A DNA stretch of 64,000 nt from Enterococcus termitis (GCF_001730305.1 NZ_MIJY01000045.1:124001-188000); one strand, 5' to 3'; positions 7,732 to 17,428 are shown, counted from the stretch's first letter. Notes: a model not told the origin generated them from the sequence alone. A program made the numbers and translations.

Positions 7732-9981
7732 GTGAAAAAAAAGAGGAACATACAGTTACGATTGTTTCGTTGGCTGGCACTTATTGTTAGTTTAGTCGGA
7801 ACACTCTATTTTACCCAATCTGCCCTTTTATACACAAATGCGCCTATAAAAGCTGCGTTGAAAACAGAACTCGGACCAGGTGGCGTAAAGACGATTAAAA
7901 CAGCAAAACCGGTTGAAGGAATGGTAAATCAATGGGATATCACCGTCAGAGTCGAAGGGCGGAATCAATTTCCACCGCCAGCGACGGATATTGTACTGAT
8001 TATTGATACATCAGGAAGTATGGAAGAAAATGATCGGATGATCAAAGCGAAAAGCGCAGCTGAAAAATTCGTGAATATGATTTTACATAAAGATTATGTC
8101 AATCGAATCGCTTTAGTAACCTATAATTCAGACGTTACCAACTATACCTTTCAAGAGGCTGGCTGGACAGGGCAATTTGTTGATTATGCGCATAAAAATT
8201 TATTGATCGATAAAATCAAGGAACTAGAACCCGTTTATAATGGCGGTACTTTTACACAGGCAGGGATCAAATCGGCCACAGAAGTGATGGAAAAAGCAAC
8301 AGGTGTAAAAAGGAATATTGTACTGATTTCTGATGGTGTTCCTACCTATAGCTATCCGCCAACCGCACCGTACAATCAATTGAAGCAGATGACGCGTTTT
8401 GATTATCCAGATGGGGCTGCCGGATATAACTACTATGAAACAGTCAAAACAATTCCAGAGGCAAATTTTGATTATAGCAAGACCTATGGAAATGGAGCAA
8501 GATATCGAATCGGTGCATTTGCACCTGAGTATGAACAGATGCCGCCAGGCTCGAAAAATCGCTTGATGGCCAATCATGCCCATAGCTCGATTGCTCAAGC
8601 AACTATTACAAAAAATCAAAAGATGTCGAATGGTGAAAAGCTGGTTTCGGATTTTTATACGATTGGTGTAGATTTAGATTTAACCTCGCAAGATGATGAA
8701 ATAATGACAGGAAACCAGACATTAAAAGAAATCGCTTCATCAGAGGATAAATGTCTTGCTGCAACTGCTGATAATTTAGAGGATATTTTGAGCGGAATTG
8801 CTGGAGAAATTGTCGGTGCGATAAAATCCGCCCACATTGTCGATCCCATGGGAACAGGATTTTCCATGGAAGGCGGTGTAACTGAAAGTCAAGGGACTTT
8901 AGATGTGAAAGATATCTTGGGGGTGCGCACGATCAATTGGAATATCGGAGCACTTAAGAATCCTGTTTCAAATGATCCAGATGAAGACGTGATGTATGCC
9001 GAAATGACCTATCGGGTCAGTGCCACAAATGATGTGCTGAAGCCAAAAGTAATCGATGCTAATGGATTTGCATTGACAAATGGAAAAACAACTATCGTGT
9101 ATAAAGACTACAACGATGTTGTTCAACCACCGGAAACCTTTGATGTGCCTAAAGTAAAACCGATCATCGTCAGCCTTCAAAAGAAGTTGTTTGATGAAGT
9201 GGGAACAGAAGTAACGGATAAATCAGAGTCCTTTGATTTTAAATACGGGAATGATCAATATACAAGCAATGATAATTTCACACTGTATCCAACAGAGGTG
9301 AAAAAAATCGTTCACCCCTGGAAAGCAAATCAAGCGTACAGCGTAGAAGAGGTACTAAAAGAACCAGAAGACTATGAAACACAGATTGAAATCAATGGTC
9401 AAGTAACAGCTGGAACGAAAGAAAATTTCAAGTTTACCTTGACGAACGATCAGTATACACATCAGCAAATTATTGTGACGAACAAAAAGATCGCTAAAAT
9501 AAAAAATGTCTTTTTAAATATCCGCCAAGCCGTAATTGATCCCAATGAAGGGTTAGTCATACCTTCAAAAGGCTATTTTACATCGACGATTGACGCTTCA
9601 GGACAAATCAGTAATATTGTTTCCCAAAGTTCAACCAAAGATACGGCTGCCGAGATAACACAATCCTTATTTTCAAACTATCAAATCCATCTAAAGCGGG
9701 AAGAAACGAAGGTAGCGATTAGTGATTTGATTCCTGAATATTATACTTTTTTAGGGTACATCGTCACTTCGACAAACGAAGATTTAGGGAAAAAACATAT
9801 TTCTAGCAACAGTAGTGAATTAGTCGATCAAAATAAAGTAGAGCTGGACTACCAAGTGAATGAAGAATATTGGGTAACGATGTTCATAAAACCAAAACTT
9901 GGTACTAAAACAAACGGCGTTCCAGAAGAATCTCCAAGACCGTACAGTTGGTCATATAAAGTAAATCAGTTTGGTAAATAA
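7732..9981 (+). CDS. Secreted VWA-domain protein (adhesin-like)
   Basis: About 749 residues from GTG 7732 (AAGAAGG seven bases upstream; a GTG at 7702 is the alternative). A signal or membrane segment (about 12-32) is followed by a von Willebrand A domain with an intact MIDAS: D92-T-S94-G-S96, the GGTFT loop, and ISDGVP. Beta-sandwich regions resembling the Cna-B or pilin shafts of VWA tip adhesins fill the rest. There is no LPxTG, C-terminal membrane helix or Lys tail, so it must be held by the N-terminal segment, held by partners, or released. It is the last gene of the fibre operon and is convergent with the regulator downstream. Confidence 0.82.
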   Translation: MKKKRNIQLRLFRWLALIVSLVGTLYFTQSALLYTNAPIKAALKTELGPGGVKTIKTAKPVEGMVNQWDITVRVEGRNQFPPPATDIVLIIDTSGSMEENDRMIKAKSAAEKFVNMILHKDYVNRIALVTYNSDVTNYTFQEAGWTGQFVDYAHKNLLIDKIKELEPVYNGGTFTQAGIKSATEVMEKATGVKRNIVLISDGVPTYSYPPTAPYNQLKQMTRFDYPDGAAGYNYYETVKTIPEANFDYSKTYGNGARYRIGAFAPEYEQMPPGSKNRLMANHAHSSIAQATITKNQKMSNGEKLVSDFYTIGVDLDLTSQDDEIMTGNQTLKEIASSEDKCLAATADNLEDILSGIAGEIVGAIKSAHIVDPMGTGFSMEGGVTESQGTLDVKDILGVRTINWNIGALKNPVSNDPDEDVMYAEMTYRVSATNDVLKPKVIDANGFALTNGKTTIVYKDYNDVVQPPETFDVPKVKPIIVSLQKKLFDEVGTEVTDKSESFDFKYGNDQYTSNDNFTLYPTEVKKIVHPWKANQAYSVEEVLKEPEDYETQIEINGQVTAGTKENFKFTLTNDQYTHQQIIVTNKKIAKIKNVFLNIRQAVIDPNEGLVIPSKGYFTSTIDASGQISNIVSQSSTKDTAAEITQSLFSNYQIHLKREETKVAISDLIPEYYTFLGYIVTSTNEDLGKKHISSNSSELVDQNKVELDYQVNEEYWVTMFIKPKLGTKTNGVPEESPRPYSWSYKVNQFGK

Positions 9982-10007
9982 AATGAACCAACGATAAAAG
10001 AGTGAAT

Positions 10008-10880
10008 CTAAGTGATGTTGTTTGCACGTAAAATTTTCTGGTAATCTTCTACAATTTTGCAATAGCCCAGTGTCTCTAAAATATCTAGGTATTTTAGAAT
10101 GTTAGTGCTCTTTTCTTTAGCTGTAATAGCAGATTGTGCGATAGCGAAATTCAACTGAGCAATAAGCTGTTCAAAAATCCGATAGTCAGATTTAGCATGG
10201 TCTATAGCTTGCTGGGAAAAACGCATGACGTGTGTATAATCTTTATTGTTTAAACACAAAGAGGATAGGTTTAAGTAGATTCTTAATTTCGCATCTTGGA
10301 GTTCTTCCTTCTGATTTAAAGGATCTATCTTTTGTGTCACTAATGTTCCTAAAGCGATTGCTTCAGAGGGAGTAAAACAATAAAGTGAGTTATTTAGTAA
10401 TTTTAGTTCATATAAATACCATTTCTCGACGCCTAGTAAATACTGCTTGATCGGCAACATCAATTGATCTAATGGAGCAGATTCGTTCAATACATGTTCT
10501 TCGAAAGTAATGTGAAGCATCGCCCGGGTGATCAAGGACAAATGATAATATTTTTCATTTTTGGTCGTCTCATAGCGATGATTGGTGAGTTGTAGCAGTA
10601 GTTCAAGCTGTTTACGGTCTTTTTTAAAGACCGCATGACTCAATTCGTAATATAGCTGATTTTCAGCGGGAAAATACTCAGGATCAAGTAAGTTTAGAAA
10701 CTCTTCCGCAGATAAGAAAAGTTTCTCCAGAATCAATAAAAATTTATCAAATGAAGGCATGCTAACATTTGATTCGATTAAGTAATACGTTTGCCTAGTC
10801 ATGATCCCTGAGTAGACATTTTTTTGACTTAGCCCTTTTTCAATTCTGATTTTTTTTAGTAATGTTCCATAATTATTCAA
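10008..10880 (-). CDS. MutR/Rgg-family transcriptional regulator
   Basis: A 290-residue regulator: an N-terminal HTH_3 domain (about 4-60, LLKKIRIEKGLSQKNVYSGIMTRQTYYLIE) and a long helical C-terminal domain of TPR-like repeats, as in Rgg/GadR/MutR proteins that respond to short peptides or control bacteriocin genes. It starts at TTG with AAGGAGA eight bases upstream. It lies between the fibre operon and the SpaA-lanthipeptide genes, divergent from the latter, so it is the natural candidate to control one or both. No Shp-like pheromone ORF was seen beside it. Confidence 0.85.
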   Translation of the reverse strand: MNNYGTLLKKIRIEKGLSQKNVYSGIMTRQTYYLIESNVSMPSFDKFLLILEKLFLSAEEFLNLLDPEYFPAENQLYYELSHAVFKKDRKQLELLLQLTNHRYETTKNEKYYHLSLITRAMLHITFEEHVLNESAPLDQLMLPIKQYLLGVEKWYLYELKLLNNSLYCFTPSEAIALGTLVTQKIDPLNQKEELQDAKLRIYLNLSSLCLNNKDYTHVMRFSQQAIDHAKSDYRIFEQLIAQLNFAIAQSAITAKEKSTNILKYLDILETLGYCKIVEDYQKILRANNIT

Positions 10881-10939
10881 AAAAAATCTCCTTCCTCGGT
10901 ATAAATTACTTTACCAGTTGAAAAAATTTACTTCCTGTG

Positions 10940-10952
10940 TGTTATTATAACA
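10940..10952. promoter_or_regulatory. Palindrome in the divergent regulator promoter region
   Basis: TGTTATTATAACA is a perfect 13-base palindrome. On the minus strand it contains TATAAT, a plausible -10 for the regulator gene 60 bases away, so binding there could be autoregulatory. On the plus strand, TTGACA at 11009-11014 has no good -10 at normal spacing, as expected for an activator-dependent promoter of the SpaA-repeat gene. Confidence 0.35.
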
Positions 10953-11119
10953 AAAAAATAAATAATAAATAAATCAAAATTTGAGTTCATATTTTGTGAA
11001 GTGAGGAGTTGACAAGAAGATGGTGTTATTGTTGGTATGGTTCATTACATTCTAGTCATTTAGAGTATTTTTTTATTGTAATTTTTATTAAATAATAGTT
11101 AGGAGCGTTTATTAAGGAT

Positions 11120-13852
11120 ATGAAGCAGAAATTTAGTTATTTACTCATACCGTTCATCATGTTTTTGATTGCAATGGGTTTGTTCAATGGACAAGCAGCA
11201 GAAGCAGCCAGCACCAATTCAACATGGGCAACCTCAACAAGTGCTAATGGTGGAGGGATTCAGAGCCTAGACGAAATACAAAACAATATTTTAACAACAA
11301 ACCAGCCGACTGCCAGATTTTTAGGCATTTCAGGTCGTGCGGGGATACAAGTAATCAAATATGATTCAAAAACAAATGCAAGACTGGCAGGAGCCCAATT
11401 CACGATTTATGACTCGTATGGACGTGCAGTCCAAGTCATTCAATCCAATACCTATGGCGTTGCTCAAACAACGACATTGCCTTTAGGTAATTACTCAATT
11501 AAAGAAACAAAAGCACCAAGCGGCTATCAGTTAGAATCAAGCCCGATGTATTTCTCTTTGATGCGAAATGGTCAACTGGTTTGTTTAACGAAATGCAATG
11601 TAGCACTTCCAAATGAAAAAGGTGGATTGCAGGTAGTCAAGACAAATGAAAACAATCAAGCATTAGCAGGAGCGGTTTTCGATGTTTATAACTCAAATAA
11701 TCAGCTTGTAGGAAGAATCGTAACAGGAATGAACGGTGTAGCTTCACTAAGTAATCTGCCTTATGGGACGTATAAATTAGTAGAAGTTCAAGCACCAAAT
11801 GGATATGAGCTAGATAGTACGCCAAGATATGTAACGATTTCATCAATTAATAAAACAGTTACGATTTATGTTACAAACAAAAAATCGGCAGGCAGCTTAC
11901 AAGTAATCAAGAAAGACCAAGATGGAAAATTACTGGCTAACGCCTATTTCCAAGTCTACAATTCAAGCAACCAATTAGTTGGAACGATCGTAACGAATGC
12001 CAATGGAATTGCGACAATGAACAATTTACCTTATGGCACATATAAGATTTTGGAAATTCAAGCACCAAACGGATATGAATTGGACTTCACACCGCATTAT
12101 GTGACCATCTCCAAAGATAATCCAAATGGTGTAGCTAGTATTACTATAATTAATAAGAAAAAAGTAACGACAGGTGATCTTGAGGTTATTAAAAAAGACG
12201 AAGCAGGCAAGCTATTAGCAGGTGCAGAGTTTAATGTATATAACGCAAGCAATCAATTAGTTGGAACGGTTACCACAGATGCGAATGGAATCGCAACATT
12301 GAAAGACCTACCATATGGCACATACAAATTAATCGAAACAAAAGCACCGTCAGGACATGAATTAGATCAAACGCCGCACTATGTGACCGTATCGAAAAAT
12401 GATCCGAATGGAAAAGTTAGTATTACAGTAATAAACAAAAAAGAACAAACAACGGGTGATCTTGAGATCATCAAAAAAGATGAAGCAGGCACACTTTTAG
12501 CAGGTGCAGAGTTTGATGTCTACAATAGTACAAATCAATTGGTCGGTAAGGTTACGACAGATGCCAATGGAGTAGCAACATTGACTAACCTACCATATGG
12601 CGTATACAAATTGATTGAAACAAAAGCACCGGCAGGACATGAATTAGATCAAACACCACATTATGTGACCGTATCGAAAAATGATCCGAATGGAAAAGTT
12701 AGTATTACAGTAATAAACAAAAAAGAACAAACAACGGGTGATCTTGAGGTCATCAAAAAAGATGAAGCAGGCACACGTTTAGCAGGTGCGGAATTTGAAG
12801 TTTATGACAGTACAGATCAATTAGTCGGTAAAGTTACGACGGATGCGAATGGAGTAGCAACATTGACTGATTTGCCATACGGCACCTACAAATTGATTGA
12901 AACAAAAGCACCAGAAGGCTATGAACTGGATACAACACCAAAATATGTCACACTATCTAAAACCGATCCGAATGGTAAAGCAACAATAGAAGTTTTAAAT
13001 AAAAAAGAAGTGGTACCTGAAACAGGCTCATTAAAAATAGTGAAGTATGTCAAAGGTTCGGACCCAATCGAATATTTAGCTGATGCAGTTTTTGAAGTTT
13101 ATGACAGCGATGCTCAGTTATTAGGCACATATACAACCGATCAAAACGGAGAAATCCTGTTAAATGATTTGGCGCCTGGTAAATATTACGCAGTTGAGGT
13201 CAAAGCACCTCCTGGATTTGAAGAGGATACAACCTTCTACGAAATCAATGTTGAAGCGGGCAAAGTAACTGAAATCAGACATGCCAATGTGAAAAAAGAA
13301 AATCTTGGCGGATTGAAAATCACAAAATACGCTAAAGATAAAGATGGCTACGAAACAGACAATGTTTTAGCAAATGCTGAATTTACTGTGACTGACGCTA
13401 ATGGAAATACCCATACTGGCACAACAGATGCTAATGGAGAACTCTTCTTCCCAGCTTTACCAGCAGGAGAAGTCGTGATTACTGAAACAAATGCGCCAGA
13501 CGGATATGAAATAGATACCGCAGAGCAAAAACAGACGATCGAAGTTGGAAAGATTGCAGAAAGTATCTTTTACAATAAACCAAAACAAACGCCTGGTCGT
13601 GCATTGATCTATGTTTCAAGTACCGATGCTAAGCAAGTGATCAATGGCTTAGAATATACGATCACCTGTACAAAAGGTGCAGCGTTAGAAACGACTGTTA
13701 TGACAAATAGCTTTGGTCAAATCAGTGTTTACTTACCACCAGGTGAATATGAAATCGCACCGTTAATCAAAGGTAAGACAACAGCTACAACTAAATCGGC
13801 GAACTTTAAAATCGAAGCCAGCAAATTTACGATTGTAAAATTATCAATCTGA
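11120..13852 (+). CDS. Large secreted protein of SpaA/Cna-B repeats
   Basis: A 910-residue exported protein. A signal peptide (about 1-30, cleavage near AEAA/ST) is followed by about eight SpaA-type prealbumin-like domains. Each has the Lys strand (xLxVxKKDxxG), the AGAxFxVY core and the Glu strand (YKLxExKAPxGYELD), a layout that forms intramolecular isopeptide bonds in pilins and MSCRAMMs. Three central domains are near-identical 282-base DNA repeats. It has no LPxTG, membrane helix or Lys tail. Unusually for such proteins it has Cys at 155, 159 and 850. TTAGGAG precedes the ATG at a rather long distance. It is immediately upstream of the lanthipeptide gene, with no T-run terminator between. 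Confidence 0.88.
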   Translation: MKQKFSYLLIPFIMFLIAMGLFNGQAAEAASTNSTWATSTSANGGGIQSLDEIQNNILTTNQPTARFLGISGRAGIQVIKYDSKTNARLAGAQFTIYDSYGRAVQVIQSNTYGVAQTTTLPLGNYSIKETKAPSGYQLESSPMYFSLMRNGQLVCLTKCNVALPNEKGGLQVVKTNENNQALAGAVFDVYNSNNQLVGRIVTGMNGVASLSNLPYGTYKLVEVQAPNGYELDSTPRYVTISSINKTVTIYVTNKKSAGSLQVIKKDQDGKLLANAYFQVYNSSNQLVGTIVTNANGIATMNNLPYGTYKILEIQAPNGYELDFTPHYVTISKDNPNGVASITIINKKKVTTGDLEVIKKDEAGKLLAGAEFNVYNASNQLVGTVTTDANGIATLKDLPYGTYKLIETKAPSGHELDQTPHYVTVSKNDPNGKVSITVINKKEQTTGDLEIIKKDEAGTLLAGAEFDVYNSTNQLVGKVTTDANGVATLTNLPYGVYKLIETKAPAGHELDQTPHYVTVSKNDPNGKVSITVINKKEQTTGDLEVIKKDEAGTRLAGAEFEVYDSTDQLVGKVTTDANGVATLTDLPYGTYKLIETKAPEGYELDTTPKYVTLSKTDPNGKATIEVLNKKEVVPETGSLKIVKYVKGSDPIEYLADAVFEVYDSDAQLLGTYTTDQNGEILLNDLAPGKYYAVEVKAPPGFEEDTTFYEINVEAGKVTEIRHANVKKENLGGLKITKYAKDKDGYETDNVLANAEFTVTDANGNTHTGTTDANGELFFPALPAGEVVITETNAPDGYEIDTAEQKQTIEVGKIAESIFYNKPKQTPGRALIYVSSTDAKQVINGLEYTITCTKGAALETTVMTNSFGQISVYLPPGEYEIAPLIKGKTTATTKSANFKIEASKFTIVKLSI
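12173..13018 (+). repeat. Three tandem 282-base repeats coding SpaA domains
   Basis: Units begin at 12173, 12455 and 12737, 94 codons each. Stretches of about 90 bases, such as 12376-12466 and 12658-12748, look identical. That suggests recent duplication or gene conversion and variable copy number between strains. Confidence 0.85.
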
Positions 13853-13880
13853 TTGAACGATCGTAAACCAGCAAATTTGT

Positions 13881-13922
13881 TTTAAGTTGGACGATTTGCT
13901 ATAAGCAAACGTCCAGTTTAAA
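13881..13922 (+). repeat. Long stem-loop between SpaA-repeat gene and lanthipeptide gene
   Basis: Arms 13881-13900 and 13904-13922 pair over about 19 bases with one bulged A and two G-T pairs, loop ATA. No T run follows, so it is a poor terminator. It may be a processing or stabilising structure for a joint transcript. Confidence 0.55.
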
Positions 13923-13928
13923 TAGATC

Positions 13929-13955
13929 AATAATAAATGTGCACACTTTATTATT
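13929..13955. promoter_or_regulatory. AT-rich inverted repeat upstream of the lanthipeptide gene
   Basis: AATAATAAA (13929-13937) and TTTATTATT (13947-13955) flank TGTGCACAC. Placed 30 bases before the precursor start, it could be an operator or a promoter element. No clean -35/-10 pair was identified. Confidence 0.4.
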
Positions 13956-13984
13956 AGTAAAACTTAAAAGGGAGGAAACACACT

Positions 13985-14176
13985 ATGAACAAAACAGCAG
14001 AAAAAAAAGTTGGAAAATCTTTTGAGGAATTAACAACAGAAGAAATGAACAAAGTACAAGGGAGCTTCGGCGGATGGAGCTGGTCTTCATCATCTTCGTC
14101 ATCATCATCATCTAGAAGCTGTTACTCTTCAAGATGTAGCTATAGCTGCTACTCTTCAAGATGTTGCGGTTGGTAA
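13985..14176 (+). CDS. lanA: Class II lanthipeptide precursor with poly-serine core
   Basis: A 63-residue precursor. The leader KSFEELTTEEMNKVQGS closely follows the cytolysin-type pattern (SFEEL-x-x-EEM-x-x-x-QGS), predicting LanT cleavage after Ser27; FGG at 28-30 offers a second double-Gly option. The core (about 31-63) is remarkable: WSW, serines 34-43 in one run, then two copies of SCYSSRC (45-51, 54-60) and CGW. It has 18 Ser, 5 Cys and no Thr, so only lanthionine and dehydroalanine could form. AAGGGAGG gives a strong start. LanM and LanT genes follow. I know of no described lanthipeptide with this core; novelty needs a database search. Confidence 0.88.
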   Translation: MNKTAEKKVGKSFEELTTEEMNKVQGSFGGWSWSSSSSSSSSSRSCYSSRCSYSCYSSRCCGW

Positions 14177-14192
14177 TATGAAATAATTCGAT

Positions 14193-14232
14193 TGCTAGAT
14201 AGATTGCTTCTTACGAAGTAATCTATCTAGCA
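14193..14232 (+). terminator. Strong hairpin between precursor and LanM gene (partial terminator)
   Basis: An 18-bp stem with loop TTAC: 13 perfect pairs (14193-14205 with 14220-14232) plus five more including one G-T. It is followed by CTTATTTTAT rather than a pure T run. Such read-through hairpins after lanA genes keep precursor mRNA more abundant than the enzyme message. Confidence 0.75.
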
Positions 14233-14297
14233 CTTATTTTATAGGAAAACTATTCAGGAGAATTTACATAAATAAATGATTTAAAGGAGGCTGAAAT

Positions 14298-17200
14298 ATG
14301 AGTCTTAATAATTTAGCTAAAGCAACATCTATTCGTCAACGATATGATCTTTTAAAAGAATATTATACAAAAAAAGAAAACCAAACGAACGAGTCACCAA
14401 TAGAAAACTATAAAAAGTGGCGCAGTCGGCCGACGACTGTGACCGATGAACGATTTGAAGAGATTCTTCAAGCTGCGCAATTAACCAAAGAAGAGTTTGG
14501 TTTAGCGATCAAAGAACTCGATGAAGCAGAAAAAGACTACATTTTCTCTGCGATCCAAACAGATGATTGGTTTAAAGTGACACAAGCAATCTTTGCGCAG
14601 GAGGATCATTTAGTCGCGGATATTTTTGATGAAAGTAAAGCTAATTTCACTTATGCCTTACGTCTGCACATCGATTATTTTGAAAATCGGTTGAAAGAAT
14701 TGCGAAATGAGTTCCCAGCACTAAAAGTACAGGACAGTGCCATGATGGATTACGTCGGTGAAGTGATCAATCGCTTTATGGATATCGGGCTTAGAACCTT
14801 TGTTTATGATTTGCATGTGACAAAAGAAAAACTGGAGTTAGAAGCAGATCTTGATGAAAAAGCAGCGTTTCAGAATTATTTGATGATCCGTTTTGATTCG
14901 CGGGAGAAAGTAGCAGATTTTTTTGCTCAATATCCTGTATTAACACGATTATATGCTGAAATGATTGGGTTTCAACTTGTCAATTTTGAAGAGCTTTTGC
15001 AGGCACTTGATGAAAGCCAGCAGGAATTAAATGAGGTGTTCAAAGTAGCGTTGCCATTATCTTTAACTGGCTTGAAAATGGGTGCAGGTGATTCTCATGA
15101 CCGCGGTAAATCAGTCGCGATATTGACTTTTAATGAGCAAACTGAGCTTGTCTACAAACCTAAAAATTTAATGATCAGTGAGCGCTTTGATCAATTTGTA
15201 CGAGAAATTCAAAAGCTGGATGCCTCATTTGATTTCTACTTAACAACAAAAATCGTCAAAGAAAACTATTCATTTGAAGAACGCCTGCTTTATTTGGAAT
15301 GTCCGACAGAAGAAGATGTCCGTCATTATTATCGTCAGTTCGGTCAAACGATCGCTTTAGTTTATTTACTTAATGGAAATGACTTTCATTTGGAAAATGT
15401 GTTGGCTTTTGAAAAATATCCTGTGTTGATCGATTTAGAGACGATCATTCAAAATCATTTTCCAATGCCTGATAATCAAAATGCCATCGTCAAAGTGATG
15501 CAGGAAAATGGTGAGTCTGTTGTGATGAGTGGCTTAGTACCAATCTATCTGTTTGAAGAACGAGCAGAAGAAGATGTTGAAGGTGCTTCTAAAGGAATCC
15601 AGCTGAGTGCCTTAAGCGGCGGAGAACAAAAGCTGCCTTATAAAGTGCTGAAACTTGTGAATTTTGATTCTGTCAATATGCAGTTTTTATATCAGGAACA
15701 TATTACGGATGCAGCGGAAAATATTCCAATGTACAACGGAGAAAAAGTTGATTTTGTCCCTTATATCGATACGATTATTGAAGGTCTGCAGGAATTTTCA
15801 ACCTTTGCATTGAATAATAAAGAGACGCTGGCAGCATTGGTTGAAACCATTTTTTCTAACTGTCTTGTGCGTAATGTTATCAAGACAACTCAAAGCTATG
15901 GGGACCTACTTGATTATTCAACTCATCCAAGTTGTATGGTCGATTATATCGAGCGGGAAAAATTATTCGAAAATCTTTGGATGCATGGTTATTCAAATGC
16001 CAAACCGGTACCTTACGAGGTGAGAGACATGCTTCAACACGATGTGCCGATTTTCTTTAATCCTACGAATAGTAAAGATCTTGTGGCTAGTCAAGGAGAA
16101 GTCATTAAGGACATGTACCTAGATAAAGCAATTGATTTGGAAGTTGCGAAAATCAAAGAGTATTCCAAACAGGAAGAAACAGAACAATTAGATTATTTAA
16201 AAACTTCTTTTGGTTTATATCATTCAACAGATTTACAAGAAAAAAGAGTTCCTTTAAATGAACGTGCAGGTCAGTCTTTATTGAAAAATGGCGCCAGCGG
16301 AATCGGAGAAGCGATTCTGGAAGCAGCATTTTTAGGAGAAGATTCAATTGCCTGGAAAGATATTGAAGAGTCTTCACCAGACAATTATGTGGTAAATGTC
16401 ATGAATGAGAACTTTTATGATGGAATTACGGGTATGTATTTTTATTTTAGTGAATTGTATCACACGTTAAAAGAACCGAAATTCAAGGAAGCTTATGACT
16501 TATCTGAGAAATTAGTATTGAAGTTGGAAGAAGATTATGTGGATAGTATCTCCGCTTTTTATGGCTCATTTGCTGCTGTCTATCCATTGCTTTATACGTA
16601 TAAACAAACACAAAATACGGACTTATTAAAAACAGCGGAATCACTGGCAGAGAAATATATAGCTAATTATGATCCTGCGACTATTGAAAGTTATGATTGG
16701 AATGGCGGTACGGCTTCGATCATCAAGATCTTTGTTCTTTTATATCATGAAACGAATCAGACACGTTATTATGAATTTGCGAAGCAGCTATTATTCGATT
16801 TAGATCTTACTCAAATTACGCAAGGCGGCTTTGCTCACGGGTATTCAGGTGTTATTCATGCAGCCAATAGCCTGTTGAAAATAACTTATGATGCGGAAAT
16901 TGAATTGCTCATTAAGCAATGTTTGATGAAAGAACGGACGACCTACGATCCAATTCAAAAGGGTTGGCTGGACCTAAGACCTACTCCGCCTATGGTCAAT
17001 GATCTTTGGTGCTACGGCTCTACTGGTATTGGTTTGGCTTATTTAGATCTTTTAGATAGCGGATTTAATGATCCTAAGCTACAAGAGGAAGTTCAAATTG
17101 CTGCTGAGCGTCTGCTAGCCCAAGAAAAAAGAGATGATTGCCTTTGCCACGGAAATCTAAGTGATTTAGCTTTTCTGTCTGCGTATGGCAAAACGGAGTT

Positions 17201-17411
17201 TGCAACGTGTGAACAAAAAGAGCAAATCGAAGAGAAGCATCGTAAGATCGAGGAAAAAATCATGCATCAAACTTATACATTTGAAGGCTTACCAACGATC
17301 CCTAAATATGGTCTATTCACTGGTTTATCGGGCATTGGACATCAAATTTTACGTTTCCATGATCCTAAAAATACAGCGGATGTATTAACGTTATCATTAC
17401 CGAGTAAATAA
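14298..17411 (+). CDS. lanM: Class II lanthionine synthetase LanM (CylM-like)
   Basis: A 1037-residue bifunctional enzyme that phosphorylates and eliminates Ser/Thr, then cyclises Cys onto the dehydro residues. The N-terminal dehydratase domain carries GDSHDRGKSVAIL with D265 and H267, equivalent to the catalytic Asp/His of CylM. The C-terminal LanC-like cyclase has the zinc ligands C905 (LWCYGSTG), C950 and H951 (CLCHGN). The length is normal for LanM and all key residues I can check are intact. AAAGGAGG sits seven bases before the ATG. It lies between the precursor and LanT genes in one orientation. Confidence 0.95.
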   Translation: MSLNNLAKATSIRQRYDLLKEYYTKKENQTNESPIENYKKWRSRPTTVTDERFEEILQAAQLTKEEFGLAIKELDEAEKDYIFSAIQTDDWFKVTQAIFAQEDHLVADIFDESKANFTYALRLHIDYFENRLKELRNEFPALKVQDSAMMDYVGEVINRFMDIGLRTFVYDLHVTKEKLELEADLDEKAAFQNYLMIRFDSREKVADFFAQYPVLTRLYAEMIGFQLVNFEELLQALDESQQELNEVFKVALPLSLTGLKMGAGDSHDRGKSVAILTFNEQTELVYKPKNLMISERFDQFVREIQKLDASFDFYLTTKIVKENYSFEERLLYLECPTEEDVRHYYRQFGQTIALVYLLNGNDFHLENVLAFEKYPVLIDLETIIQNHFPMPDNQNAIVKVMQENGESVVMSGLVPIYLFEERAEEDVEGASKGIQLSALSGGEQKLPYKVLKLVNFDSVNMQFLYQEHITDAAENIPMYNGEKVDFVPYIDTIIEGLQEFSTFALNNKETLAALVETIFSNCLVRNVIKTTQSYGDLLDYSTHPSCMVDYIEREKLFENLWMHGYSNAKPVPYEVRDMLQHDVPIFFNPTNSKDLVASQGEVIKDMYLDKAIDLEVAKIKEYSKQEETEQLDYLKTSFGLYHSTDLQEKRVPLNERAGQSLLKNGASGIGEAILEAAFLGEDSIAWKDIEESSPDNYVVNVMNENFYDGITGMYFYFSELYHTLKEPKFKEAYDLSEKLVLKLEEDYVDSISAFYGSFAAVYPLLYTYKQTQNTDLLKTAESLAEKYIANYDPATIESYDWNGGTASIIKIFVLLYHETNQTRYYEFAKQLLFDLDLTQITQGGFAHGYSGVIHAANSLLKITYDAEIELLIKQCLMKERTTYDPIQKGWLDLRPTPPMVNDLWCYGSTGIGLAYLDLLDSGFNDPKLQEEVQIAAERLLAQEKRDDCLCHGNLSDLAFLSAYGKTEFATCEQKEQIEEKHRKIEEKIMHQTYTFEGLPTIPKYGLFTGLSGIGHQILRFHDPKNTADVLTLSLPSK

Positions 17412-17428
17412 GAGAGGGGGGAGCTGTA

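Noticed and set aside
8224..8619. 131-codon minus-strand frame inside the VWA gene
   Set aside because: It lies wholly opposite a strongly supported gene and has no ribosome binding site or recognisable domain.
3458..9981. Sortase-assembled Ebp-type pilus operon
   Set aside because: There is no sortase gene and only one sorting-like motif. The SipW-type peptidase with TasA-like subunits points to a different assembly route.
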